Assembly: GCA_022009795.1 (NCBI GenBank)
Contig: CP091724.1
Coordinates: 682,001-746,000, forward strand
From: Anaerotruncus sp.
GTDB lineage: Bacteria; Bacillota; Clostridia; Oscillospirales; Acutalibacteraceae
Length of the DNA stretch: 64,000 bases
Reading direction: 5' to 3'
The notes beneath the pieces are model-generated. The model ran no database searches. It was not told the DNA's origin and was given only the letters and a program-made list of their open reading frames with translations. Position numbers and translations under genes: made by a program. Positions within the stretch are counted from its first letter, which is position 1; every line of letters begins with the position of its first letter. Of this stretch, positions 51,361 to 60,505 are shown in pieces.

Positions 51361-52208
51361 TCACCTGTCCGGATGCAGACCTGACCAGCCCGCAGGCGGC
51401 ATGGATTGCAGGCGGAACATATCCTCCTGAGATATTTCAAAATCAAAAACATCCATATTTTCTTTCATTCGTGATGTTTCCGAAGATTTCGGAAGCGGCA
51501 TAACACCCATTTGATATGCATAGCGCAGGCAGATTTGAGCGGGCTGCTTCTTATATTTTTCTGCAAGCTCGCAAATCAAAAGAATCGTCAAGCACTCTTG
51601 TTCTGCCGAGCGGGCTCCACGCCTGCACCAAAATATTATGCTTTTTGGCAATATTCAACCGTTGCAAGCTGAGAATAGCCCGGGTGAAATTCGATTTGAT
51701 TGATTGCGGGCGCAATTTCGCAGCTTTCAAGAATATTTTCAATGTGATGAGGTAAGAAATTGCTAACGCCGATTGCGTTAACAACGCCCTCGCCGTATAG
51801 CTTTTCAAGTGCCTGCCAGGTATCAAAATCAATAACCTTCCAATCCTCATAATCGGGATCAGGCAAAGGCCAATGGATTAAATAAGCATCCAAATAATCT
51901 GTATTTAGCCTTTTGAGTGATGCCTGAAATGCCGCAATCGCATTATCATATCCAAGCTCGGTTTTCCAAAGTTTTGAAGTGATAAAAAATTCCTCGCGCG
52001 GAATTCCGCTTTGCTTGATTCCCTCGGCAAGATATTCCTCCGTGCCGTAAAACGAAGCTGTATCAAAGCAGCGATAACCAGCTTCGATTGCTTTTAAAAT
52101 AACCTCGCTTGTGTTCCCTGCCGCAGCTTTATAGGTGCCGAATGCAACATCGGGAATAAGCACACCGTTATTCAAAACAAATCTGTTTTCATTTTTTTCA
52201 TTCATCAT
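51361..52208 (-). CDS. Aldo/keto reductase, frameshifted
   Basis: NAD(P)H-dependent carbonyl reductase. The TIM-barrel signatures are GYRCFDTASFYGTEEYLAEG (catalytic Asp and Tyr), FFITSKLWKTELGYDNAIAA (Lys), YLDAYLIHWPLPDPDYEDW (His), AIGVSNFLPHHIENIL, NQIEFHPGYSQ and VMPLPKSSETSRMKENMDVF. Start ATG at 52208 behind GGCGAGGTGATA; an upstream ATG at 52259 is unsupported. Breaks near 51650 and 51570. About 283 codons. It sits just upstream of araB on the same strand, but the ara promoter lies between. Confidence 0.93.
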
Positions 52209-52282
52209 TATCACCTCGCCTTTATTATAACACGGCAAACGGATAATGCAATAAACCATATTTATATTTAAAAGAAAACAAA

Positions 52283-52593
52283 AAAGAACGCCATAAGGGG
52301 CGCACTCCGTAAAGAATAATTGCTCAACAAATCAAATAAACGGCAAAATACTGCGTTAAAATTGCAGTGAAGGCGGCAGCCTGCCCTGCAATTTATGCCT
52401 TGTCTTTTATCCGTTTCTTTGATTTTTTTGAGTGCAAAAGCAGTTTAAGCGAACTGATTTTGTTCGTGGTGCATTAACAAAAATCTGCCAATACTTGCGT
52501 ATTGGCAGATTTTTTTAATAGTGCAACGGGCAAAACTCAGAAAGCTTAAACCACATTCTTCTTTATGGAGTGCGCCCCAATGTGACGCTCTTT
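52283..52593. repeat. Structured inverted-repeat element, copy 2, with internal terminator hairpin
   Basis: No gene fits. The ends are an imperfect inverted repeat of about 36 bases (52285-52320 against about 52553-52593) with the exact core GGGGCGCACTCC and TAAAGAA. Inside lies a strong bidirectional hairpin AAAATCTGCCAATA-CTTGCG-TATTGGCAGATTTT followed by more T (52480-52517), which may terminate kup. The minus strand carries CAAGGCATAAA (52402-52392) and TTTTAACGCAG (52361-52351), both exact in the element at 4491-4780, with a hairpin of unrelated sequence between them. Confidence 0.65.
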
Positions 52594-52599
52594 ATATTT

Positions 52600-54614
52600 T
52601 TATTGAGTTTTGCGCTTAAACGGATCATAGTGCTTTGCCTGAATAAACAGCGGCACATATTCAATCATCATATTTGAATTTTTCAAGGCCGTACCATTTA
52701 GCCGGTGAGCCTGCGATTTTTTTCTGATTTTTGTATTTAAGCGTTACAGCAAGCTTTTTTTAAAATCCGACAAATCACTTTCCGGGGCAATAGTTTTTTT
52801 CTGATATGATAAAACTTAAAGCTGCCCGATGAAGACTCTTTATATATAGAATACTTTCTGTTTTGACTCGGCAGATCGCCGGAAGCAACAAGATCGGAAA
52901 CAATTTGCCTGAGATAAATATTTATTCTTTGCGGCACTTTGAAGCCGAGGTTAATTGTTACGAAGAACACATAATCGGTGCCGTACGATTCAACAGAGTA
53001 ATCCGAAGTAAAGGGTTCATCCGTTACTTTGATATTTACAAACCAATAGGCCTCTGCGCGTTTCGGTCCTTTATCCAGGATAGAATACATAATATCGCGA
53101 TCTATATATTCCGGATCTCTGTTATTTGTTATATATACAAGATTTTTCGCAAATTTGAGGCACAGATTCATCATTTTTAAGATCTTGCAAAACAGAAACA
53201 AAAATCTCGCATTTTTAAGCGGTACGCCCTGCATTCTTTCAACCTGAGTGCCGGTTTTTCCAAATAAGCATAACGGTAAACAGGCAAACACCTATGATAA
53301 CGGCAAAATAACCGCCCTTAAAGAATTTTTCCGAGGCTTGATATGAAGAAAACCAGCTCAATTGAAGTAAAGACTATTCCCACAAATATTGCCGAAATAA
53401 TTCTTTTCTTCTTTTTTTGAAAGATAAACCGTTAACAAAAAAAGTCGTCATCAGCATTGTAATAGTAATCGAAAGGCCGTAAGCGGCTTCCATATGAGCA
53501 GCGGTTCTGAAAAGCAAAACAACAGTGCAGCAGCCTATCCACATAACGGTGTTTACAAGCGGAATATAAAGCTGCCCTTTTGTTTGAGACGGATAAGTGG
53601 TTTGCATATGCGGCATAAGATCAAGCCTGATTGCCTCTGAAACAAGCGAGAAAGAACCTGTAATCAGCGCCTGTGATGCTATAATGGCTGCAAGCGTGCT
53701 CAAAATAACGGCAAACGGGCGAAACTGCGGCGCAAGCATTTGGAAAAACGGGTTAAAATCATTTAAGCCGATAACTTCGGGATTATCTTTATTTTGAAGA
53801 ATCCATGCGCCCTGACCGAGATAATTTAAAATGAGGCAGATTTTTAATAAACGGCCAGCTTGAGTAAATATTTTCTTTTTCCAACATGGCCCATATCCGA
53901 ATAAAGAGCCTCTGCACCGGTTGCGGCAAGGAAAACACTGCCCAATATCATAAAGCCGGCTTTATTATAGGGGCTGAAAAGCACTTTAATTGCATAAACG
54001 GGATTAAGTGATTTTAAAATGTATAAATTACCGGGAATGTTTACCAAGCCGATTATCCCAAGAAACATAAACCATACAAGCATTACGGGGCCGAAGGTTT
54101 TGCCGAGAAAGCTTGTTCCCGCCTTTTGGCACATAAACAGCACCGATATAATCAAAAGAGAAATAGCAATCACTCTGTTTTGATCGTTTCCGAGAATATT
54201 ATCAAAAAGCTCAATACTGTGCAAGCCCTCAATAGCCGTGGTGATTGTTACGGCAGGAGTCAAAATTCCGTCTGCCAACAGAGCCGCGCCGCCGAGCATT
54301 GCGGGGATAACAAGATATTTTCCGTAGTTCTTAACAAGGCTGTAAAGCGCAAATATACCGCCCTCGCCGTGGTTATCGGCCTTCATCGCAATCATAACAT
54401 ATTTAACGGTTGTGAGCAAAGTAACCGTCCAAATAATAAGCGAAAGTGAGCCGATAATAAAATCGCGGTTAACATTTTGAATACCGCCGTTGTTTTCAAC
54501 AATTGATTTAAGCACATACATGGGCGATGTGCCGATATCGCCGTAAACAACGCCGATTGTAACAAGCAACATAGCCGGTGTTACGACACGCTTTTTAACT
54601 GAATTGCTTTTCAT
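52600..54614 (-). CDS. kup: KUP-family potassium transporter, frameshifted
   Basis: Proton-coupled potassium uptake at the membrane. N-terminal signature VTIGVVYGDIGTSPMYVLKS, GGIFALYSLVKNYGKYLVIP, GGAALLADGILTPAVTITTA and GFMILGSVFLAATGAEALYS then DMGHVGKRKYLLK. Middle TMs continue through 53374, and the cytosolic C-terminal domain includes ITNNRDPEYIDRDIMYSILD and VPQRINIYLRQIVSDLVASG. ATG at 54614 has AAAGGAA upstream. Breaks near 53850, 53745, 53370, 53290, 52805 and 52745. Repaired end FIQAKHYDPFKRKTQ. About 670 codons. Confidence 0.92.
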
Positions 54615-54896
54615 AATAAAATTCCTTTTTTTCATCAAAGTTAAGCAGTAATGATAAAAATACTACAATAAAATAAGAAATGCAAGGATATAAGAAAAAA
54701 ATTTATATTTAATTAAGTTTAGCCGATGAATATTATTAACTGATTTGAATTACTGTTGATGGTTTGCGCAAGAGAATATAGGATATTGAAAAAGCTTGGG
54801 CTTTATTATCTATAGAGGTAAACTGTATATCATCAGCACTTTGTAAAATTCGGTTGAAGCATTTATCGGCATGTTTCCGAAACTTTAATAGCATTT

Positions 54897-54929
54897 AAAA
54901 AGGAGGCGGTTCATTTGAACTGCCCCCTA
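54897..54929 (-). terminator. Terminator of the oleate hydratase gene
   Basis: Minus-strand AGGGGGCAGTT and AACCGCCTCCT pair with mismatches and are followed by TTTTTAAAT. The remaining interval to kup (54615-54896) holds no ORF or leader I can recognise. Confidence 0.6.
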
Positions 54930-54936
54930 TTACTGA

Positions 54937-56734
54937 TTATTTAATCAAACCGCTTTCTTTCAAAAGCAGCTCCACATCTGTACCTTTAACTTTTTTCAGC
55001 ACTGTTTTGAGCAGGAATTTTTCTTTGAATGAAAGTGGCACTTCGTCAATCGTCTTTTTGTCAATCGCATAATAGCAAGCACGCAAAAGCTCTCTTACAT
55101 CGTATTTACTGCCCCAAACTTCAGGCACGCCACGGTCAACATCAAGAAGTGTATACACGCTTTCCATACCTGTTCTGATTGAGTATTCGGTTGTGAAAAT
55201 TGTATCTCTCGGCGTTTCTGCAAACTGGCCGATAAATGCAAAGTTAACTGCCCCGTCAGGCACAACCTTTGGTCTGTCGCTCTCTTTTCTTGGCTGGAAG
55301 AAAGCGTTGATATATGGCATATAGCAGGTTGTTGTGTTGCAGGCGTTTTTTGCAAGGCTATCAATTTTGCTTTCGTCAATGCCGATATGATAAAGCCATT
55401 CACGGCAAATTTCTTCGCCCGTGCAATTTCTGATAGCCTTTTTAACATAATTGCCTTCTTTGTTTGTGTTAAGAGCATAAAGCCAAACAAGAACGGTGTT
55501 TTTATCCTGTGCTTTAAATTGAGGCTGACGGTTAATTGTCCAAGAAAGATACCAATTTTCCGTGCTGTCTTTAACAGTTACGATACCGCCGGTTGTTACT
55601 TTGCCCTCTCGAGGATCACGCTTGCAAACATTGATGATATGTTGAATTATTTCTTCGTTTGAAGTTTGAACAGTTGCACTCATCCAGTTTGTTGCTTCAA
55701 CATCATTGCAAAATGCGTTCGGATTGCCGTATTCACCGTGTTTAGCTTGCTTTGCAATATTTTTCCATAAATCCCAAGATTCGCCGCAGCCGTTTTTGAT
55801 ACCTGACAAATCGGGAGCGGTATTTTGGTCGCCGTAGCAAGAAGTGTCTGTGCAACAACCGTTTGTAATAAACACAAGGTCGTCTTCAATCAAATCAATG
55901 CTTTTGCTCTTTGCCGTCTTTGACATAGATAATTTGCTTTTGCAATCTTTTTGCCGCCCTTGTCTTCAATCACAACATTTTTAACATCCATGCCGAATTC
56001 AATCTTAACCCCGTGTGATTCAAGATATTTTACAAGCGGCAAAATCATACTTTCGTATTGATTATATTTGGTAAAACGAAGTGCGCTGAAATCAGGCAAG
56101 CCGTCAATATGATGAACATAACGGCACAAATATCTTTTCATTTCAAGAGCGCTTGACCAACGCTGAAACGCAAACATCGTTTGCCAATAGAGCCAGAAAT
56201 TTGTTGACCAGAAGGAATCGGGCAAAACCTCAGAAATCTTTTTGCCCTCAAGATCTTTTTCAGGTGTGATGAAAAGAGTTGAAAGCGCCGTTGCAGATTC
56301 TTTGTCAAGTTTAAACTTTTTTTGTCGGTGTGGGCATCCTGACCTCTATTGATTGACGCACGGCAAAGGGAATAATTAGGATCGTGTTTGTTAAGCCAAT
56401 AGTATTCATCGAGCACAGACACACCCGGTGTTTCTATTGACGGCACATCTCTGAACATATCCCACATAACCTCAAAGTGGTTGTCCATTTCTCTGCCGCC
56501 ACGCATATAGAAGCCTTTTGTTACATCCTTTTTGCCGTCACAACTACCGCCTGCCAGCTCAAGTTTTTCGAGCAAGTGAATGTGCTCACCCTTCATTTGT
56601 CCGTCACGAACAAGATAGAATGCTGCGGCAAGTCCTGCAAGGCCCGTGCCGATAATATATGCGGATTTTTTATCAACATCCTTCGGCTTTTCCGGATGTG
56701 CAAATGCCTCATAAGTTCCTGATGCGTAATACAT
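54937..56734 (-). CDS. ohyA: Oleate hydratase (MCRA family), frameshifted
   Basis: FAD enzyme adding water to the cis-9 double bond of oleic and linoleic acid to give 10-hydroxy fatty acids. N-terminal FAD motif KSAYIIGTGLAGLAAAFYLV, then LEKLELAGGSCDGKKD and FYMRGGREMDNHFEVMWDMF. The C-terminal half reads FITNGCCTDTSCYGDQNTAP, NKEGNYVKKAIRNCTGEEIC and CNTTTCYMPYINAFFQPRKE. Breaks near 56320 and 55925. SD AGGAGG precedes ATG at 56734. About 599 codons, normal. It follows a TetR gene on the same strand. Confidence 0.95.
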
Positions 56735-56767
56735 AACAAAAACCTCCTAAATCATTTTTGTACCTTC

Positions 56768-56797
56768 ATTATATTTTTGCTCATAATCATTTAACAA
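56768..56797 (-). promoter_or_regulatory. Promoter of the oleate hydratase gene
   Basis: Minus-strand TTGTTA (56797-56792), 18 bases, TATAAT (56773-56768), between the tetR terminator and the ATG at 56734. Confidence 0.5.
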
Positions 56798-56802
56798 TAA
56801 TC

Positions 56803-56837
56803 AAAAAGCGCCGTGATAAGAATTTTTATCACAGCGC
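56803..56837 (-). terminator. Terminator of the upstream tetR gene
   Basis: Minus-strand GCGCTGTGATA and TATCACGGCGC pair (one offset base) and are followed by TTTTTG. Confidence 0.7.
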
Positions 56838-56848
56838 GGATATTGCGG

Positions 56849-57436
56849 TTATTTTTTTATCATTTTTTTATGATTTTTGATAAACAAAATCGTTTCAGTG
56901 CAGAGCGAATATCGCCTTCTAAAAACAAGAGCAAGCTTTTTTTCTGCCAAAGCCTCCGGTTCTTGTTTCTTGTCTTCCTTTATCCAATCAAGCATAATGC
57001 CAACGAAGCAATATGAATATACCTGCGCAATGAATTTTTTATCCTCTTCACGCACAGTCATGGTTTGCGATTCTTCTTCAACCACGCCTAAAAGCAGATC
57101 ATCCGTTAAAGGGGTTAAATATTTTTCAACCTGTGCTTTATCCACACAATGATAAACATTTATGATAAAGGGCTTGTTTTCTCTAACTGCATAAAGCAGC
57201 GATATAAAGCCTTGCTGCCAAGTGTCGTGTGTTTTTTTGTTTTCAAGGGCTTTTTTTGCATCCTCCAGGCACGCCCATTCAATAAGGTCATAAATATCCT
57301 GAAAATGATAGTAAAAAGTCATTCGGTTTATTCCGCAGTCTTCTGCAATATCATTTATTGTAATCTTGTTCAACGGCTTCTTTAAAAGCAAATTTTTAAG
57401 CGAAGCCTCAAGCGCCCTTTTTGTAACTTGCGACAT
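56849..57436 (-). CDS. TetR-family regulator (DhaS-like C-terminal domain)
   Basis: DNA-binding repressor-type protein. Intact, 195 aa from ATG at 57436, which has GGAGTGATGAGT upstream. HTH: ITINDIAEDCGINRMTFYYH then FQDIYDLIEWA. The ligand domain is TetR_C_8/DhaS-like (TWQQGFISLLYAVRENKPFI, INVYHCVDKAQVEKYL, FCFVGIMLDWIKEDKK region seen as YCFVGIMLDWIKEDKK). It is upstream of oleate hydratase on the same strand with its own terminator, so control of ohyA is plausible but inferred from neighbourhood only. Confidence 0.88.
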   Translation of the reverse strand: MSQVTKRALEASLKNLLLKKPLNKITINDIAEDCGINRMTFYYHFQDIYDLIEWACLEDAKKALENKKTHDTWQQGFISLLYAVRENKPFIINVYHCVDKAQVEKYLTPLTDDLLLGVVEEESQTMTVREEDKKFIAQVYSYCFVGIMLDWIKEDKKQEPEALAEKKLALVFRRRYSLCTETILFIKNHKKMIKK

Positions 57437-57448
57437 ACTCATCACTCC

Positions 57449-57461
57449 GTATAGTTTATAC
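57449..57461. promoter_or_regulatory. Possible TetR autoregulatory operator
   Basis: GTATA-GTT-TATAC is a perfect interrupted palindrome immediately before the tetR ribosome site. Confidence 0.3.
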
Positions 57462-57645
57462 TGTAAGTTTAACATAATTAAATTTAGTCTTCAAGAAAAA
57501 AATGTTAGATATTAACACTTCATATTTATATATATTCATTTGAGCGTGCAATACGTTCTTTTTTTGTAAATCGTATCATTCTATTATTTGTTTTTTTAAC
57601 AGATATCACAATAGAAGTTTAACTATCATTGACATATTTTTTTGA

Positions 57646-57745
57646 TGCTGTTGAAAAAAACGAATAGTATTCAAAGCCAAAAATATAATTCACCCCGCTG
57701 CAAGAGGCATTAAAGAATAATAATAAAGTCCTGAAGTTGATGATT
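57646..57745 (+). repeat. Direct repeat A upstream of the MATE gene
   Basis: About 100 bases sharing blocks TGATGCT, AGTAT, ATAAT, CACCCC, CTGCAAGAGGCA and TAATA with the segment at 59579-59690, in the same order and orientation. The core reads CACCCCGCTGCAAGAGGCA. The rest of 57462-57795 is A/T-rich with no gene seen. Confidence 0.55.
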
Positions 57746-57795
57746 TATAAATTTTTCAGCATTGAAGGTTACCACAAATACGGGATAAAAACTCA

Positions 57796-57824
57796 TTGAC
57801 AATATTTTTTTACAATGCTATACT
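57796..57824 (+). promoter_or_regulatory. Promoter of the MATE gene
   Basis: TTGACA (57796-57801), 17 bases, TATACT (57819-57824); near-consensus sigma-A promoter about 130 bases before the ATG. Confidence 0.7.
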
Positions 57825-57830
57825 TCTTAT

Positions 57831-57955
57831 ATTCGCTCAGGGAGCGATTGTTCAGTAATAACAAAAAGCCGAACAGGTGCAGACTGAGACAGCTGTATCA
57901 TGTTCGGCTTTTTGATTAAATTTGTTTGTGATACAATTTTTGGGAGAATATAAAA
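57831..57955 (+). promoter_or_regulatory. Structured leader with terminator/attenuator before MATE
   Basis: The predicted transcript starts near 57831 and contains CGCTC-AGG-GAGCG, then a long terminator stem AAAAAGCCGAACA (57863-57875) with TGTTCGGCTTTTT (57901-57913) around a 25-base loop. Because it lies between a strong promoter and the gene, it would stop transcription unless opened. No known riboswitch core was recognised. Confidence 0.6.
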
Positions 57956-59313
57956 ATGGCAAAGGATGAATATTTGATAACAGACCCGCCCCTAAAGGCG
58001 TTAACCGTTTTTGCAATGCCTATGATTTTAGGCAGCTTTTTTCAGCAAGTTTACAATATGGCCGATTCAATCATCGTCGGTCAATTTGTCGGTTCCTCTG
58101 CGCTTGCGGCTGTCGGTGCGTGTGCCGCGCTAACGAATGTTTTTATTTGCATTGCGCTCGGAGCAGGCGTAGGAGCAGGTGTACTGGTCAGCCGTTATTT
58201 CGGCGCTCAAAATTACGGCAAAATGAAAACAATCGTTTCCACATCTTTAATCAGCTTTTTGCTTTTAAGCATATTTCTCGGAATCTTTGGATTTTTCGGT
58301 TCTAATTGGATGATGAGCATATTGCAAACGCCGGCAGATATAATGGAGGATGCGGTGCTGTATTTACGCATCTATTTTGCAGGCTTTCCATTTTTTTATT
58401 TATGTACAACATTTTGTCAACCATGTTTACTTCAATCGGCGAATCGAAAATTCCGTTATGGCTTTTAATATTTTCATCTGTATTGAATATCATCATGGAC
58501 CTTTGGATGGTAGGCGGTCTTAAACTCGGCGTATTCGGCGCTGCTCTTGCCACTCTTATTGCGCAGGGCATTTCCGCAATACTTTCGCTTTTGATTTTTC
58601 TTAATCGTATGCGAAAATATGCAAGTCCTTTTCACAAATTTGATAAAAGAGGACTGTGCTCCATGCTTAAAAATCGCCGTTCCGTCTATTCTTCAGCAAT
58701 CAACCGTATCAATCGGTATGATGATTGTGCAGGCGGTTGTAAATCCGTTTGGCACGCAAGCACTCGCAGGATATGCGGCAACGATGAGAGTTGAAAATGT
58801 TTTTTCACTGATATTTGTATCCATCGGAAATGCCGTGTCGCCTTTTGTGTCGCAAAATCTCGGTGCCGGAAAAATCGACCGCATTAAAAAAGGCTACCGT
58901 GCCGCTTTGCTGTTAGATGCTTGCTTTGCCGTTCTTGCATTTGTAATTATTGAAACGCTGCACACACAAATTTCTTCACTTTTCTTAGGAAAAGACGGAA
59001 CGGAATTAGCATATCAAGTGTCCGGTGATTATATGAAATGGCTCGGCTACTATTTCATATTTATGGGCATTAAAATGGCAACAGACGGTGTTCTTCGCGG
59101 AATTGGAAATATGCGACCGTTTTTAATTGCAAATATGGTTAACCTTGCAATTCGTTTATCAGTTGCATTGATTTGTGCACCGCATTTCGGTATTGCATTT
59201 GTTTGGCTTGCGGTTCCCGCAGGCTGGCTTGCTAACTTTATAATTTCCTATGCAGCACTGAGAAAATCATGGCCAAAAAAATGCTTTGGATCAAAAAAAT
59301 TAACCATATCTAA
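57956..59313 (+). CDS. MATE-family efflux transporter, frameshifted
   Basis: Cation-coupled multidrug or metabolite exporter with 12 TMs. N-terminal MPMILGSFFQQVYNMADSII then VGQFVGSSALAAVGACAALT and ALGAGVGAGVLVSRYFGAQN. The second half repeats the pattern: SILQQSTVSIGMMIVQAVVN, PFGTQALAGYAATMRVENVF and FVSQNLGAGKIDRIKKGYRA. Breaks near 58390 and 58675. The open frame continues to 59350 by reading into the terminator stem; one base added near 59280 gives an end MLWIKKINHI with stop at 59313, which I prefer. About 453 codons. Confidence 0.92.
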
Positions 59314-59348
59314 AGAAACAGTCACCGCAACGGTGACTGTTTCTTTTT
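59312..59348 (+). terminator. Terminator of the MATE gene
   Basis: AAAGAAACAGTCACCG and CGGTGACTGTTTCTTT form a perfect 16-base stem around CAA, followed by TT. Confidence 0.85.
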
Positions 59349-59380
59349 AACTGAAAAGCAGAAAAAGCAAATATCATTCT

Positions 59381-59575
59381 TTAATTTTTGGATACAGTTT
59401 AATCCATCAAAGAGGAGTTAAAGAAGCGCAAAAGCGTGACGGAACGGTAAAAGCATTAACACCGAGGCAGATGGCAGACTTACGCGCACACACAACTTCG
59501 GAAATAACCGAAATGTATTATGTCAAACGAAACACGGATATGCTGATGGGTGTTACAAACGGATTTGAATTGTGA
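59381..59575 (+). pseudogene. Possible tyrosine-recombinase C-terminal remnant
   Basis: An open frame without a start codon ends at TGA 59573-59575. Its last 60 residues include GYSLIHQRGVKEAQKRDG, LTPRQMADLRAHTTSEITEM then YYVKRNTDMLMGVTNGFEL. The pattern LRxHTTxxITxxYY resembles the GH-x(3)-TTxxY-tail of phage-type integrases, with a Tyr in the catalytic position, but the match is weak. Nothing of the rest of such a gene is present upstream, where the MATE terminator lies. It could also be a chance frame. Confidence 0.3.
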
Positions 59576-59578
59576 TTG

Positions 59579-59690
59579 ATGCTTTTTTGATGCTCTTAAA
59601 AACTGTGAAGTATCATAACTCAAATATAATGCACCCCTCTGCAAGAGGCAGCGACAAATAATATAAAAAGCCTAAAGTAGAAAAAAAACA
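59579..59690 (+). repeat. Direct repeat B downstream of the MATE gene
   Basis: Begins four bases after the recombinase-like stop. Same ordered blocks as 57646-57745, with core CACCCCTCTGCAAGAGGCA (CCTCT-GCA-AGAGG hairpin). The rest of the interval to 59807 is T-rich with no gene seen. Confidence 0.55.
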
Positions 59691-59807
59691 GATTTTTTTA
59701 TCTTTAGCTTTTTTTGAATTGATTTTTTTGATGCGATTTTTGGATGAAATCTTGGCTCATTTTTTTATTGTTTTTCTAATCGTGTGGCCGTCAGTTTGGG
59801 TGTCAAA

Positions 59808-60370
59808 TTAAGATTTACAAGTGCGCTTTTGGTTAATCGCAAACAAAAGGTTTACAATTTCGTTTTCGTCAACGGCATAATTTGAACGTACCCATTGAAT
59901 GATAATTCCAGTGTTTCCGTTTAAGATATATGAAAAAATGTACTGCTCAAATTCCTTCGGTAATTCAACTCTTAAATTATCTACAAACTGAATTATGGAT
60001 TGTTGCATAAAGCGAGAACGAAAAATCAGGGTCGGCGGCATCAACTAAAAGGGTGCGAAACGGCTTGTCGTTTTCCTTTATATATTTAAGGAAAGACAGC
60101 AGATATTTGTGCGCTCCCGCATCGTTTTCCTGACCGATTTTTTTAAGATGCTCTTCGGTAGCTTCCAACAATTCTGTTTCGATTTCCATAAGCAAATCGT
60201 TCGGATCGTTATAATGTGCATAAAAGGTTGAACGATTAAGCTCGGCTCGGTCGCAAAGCTCTCTGACAGAGATTTTTGCTACTGAGCCTTTTTCTTTGAG
60301 CAAGTCCATCAACGCATTTTTGAACAGCAATTTGGAAAGTCGAGTTCTCTGATTATTTTTTTGTATTCAT
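59808..60370 (-). CDS. TetR-family regulator of the GH43-GH1 locus, frameshifted
   Basis: HTH-containing repressor-type protein. HTH: KISVRELCDRAELNRSTFYA then HYNDPNDLLMEIETELLEAT. C-terminal ligand domain: KYLLSFLKYIKENDKPFRTL, FVDNLRVELPKEFEQYIFSY and NGNTGIIIQWVRSNYAVDEN (TetR_C_8-like). The repaired N-terminus starts MNTKNNQRTRLSKLLFKNAL at ATG 60370, with GGTGG upstream. Breaks near 60352 and 60010. About 187 codons. It is divergent from the glycosidase operon and its promoter overlaps a palindrome, so local control is likely. Confidence 0.85.
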
Positions 60371-60416
60371 ATAATTCCACCACTTTTTTATGTTTTTGTT
60401 GGTTTTTATATCCACT

Positions 60417-60486
60417 ATTATGCAAACTGATGATTGTTAATCCAACACAGTGTTGCTATAATTAAAGTGTAAACTAACACTGTGAA
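60417..60486. promoter_or_regulatory. Divergent promoters with palindromic TetR-operator candidates
   Basis: Plus strand: TTGTTA (60434-60439), 17 bases, TATAAT (60457-60462), serving GH43. Minus strand: TTGGAT (60445-60440), 17 bases, CATAAT (60422-60417), serving tetR. The palindrome CAACAC-A-GTGTTG (60443-60455) lies in the plus spacer and overlaps the minus -35. A related AACACTGTG lies at 60476-60484. One repressor could silence both directions. Confidence 0.6.
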
Positions 60487-60505
60487 AAAGTCAAGAGGTG
60501 ATGTT

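Noticed and set aside
54615..54896. c-di-AMP (ydaO) riboswitch upstream of kup
   Set aside because: The interval is A/T-rich with an ordinary -10-like box and none of the conserved ydaO core.
59313..59350. MATE C-terminus KETVTATVTVSF as real protein
   Set aside because: These residues are encoded by the perfect terminator stem; a one-base shift gives a plausible stop just before it.
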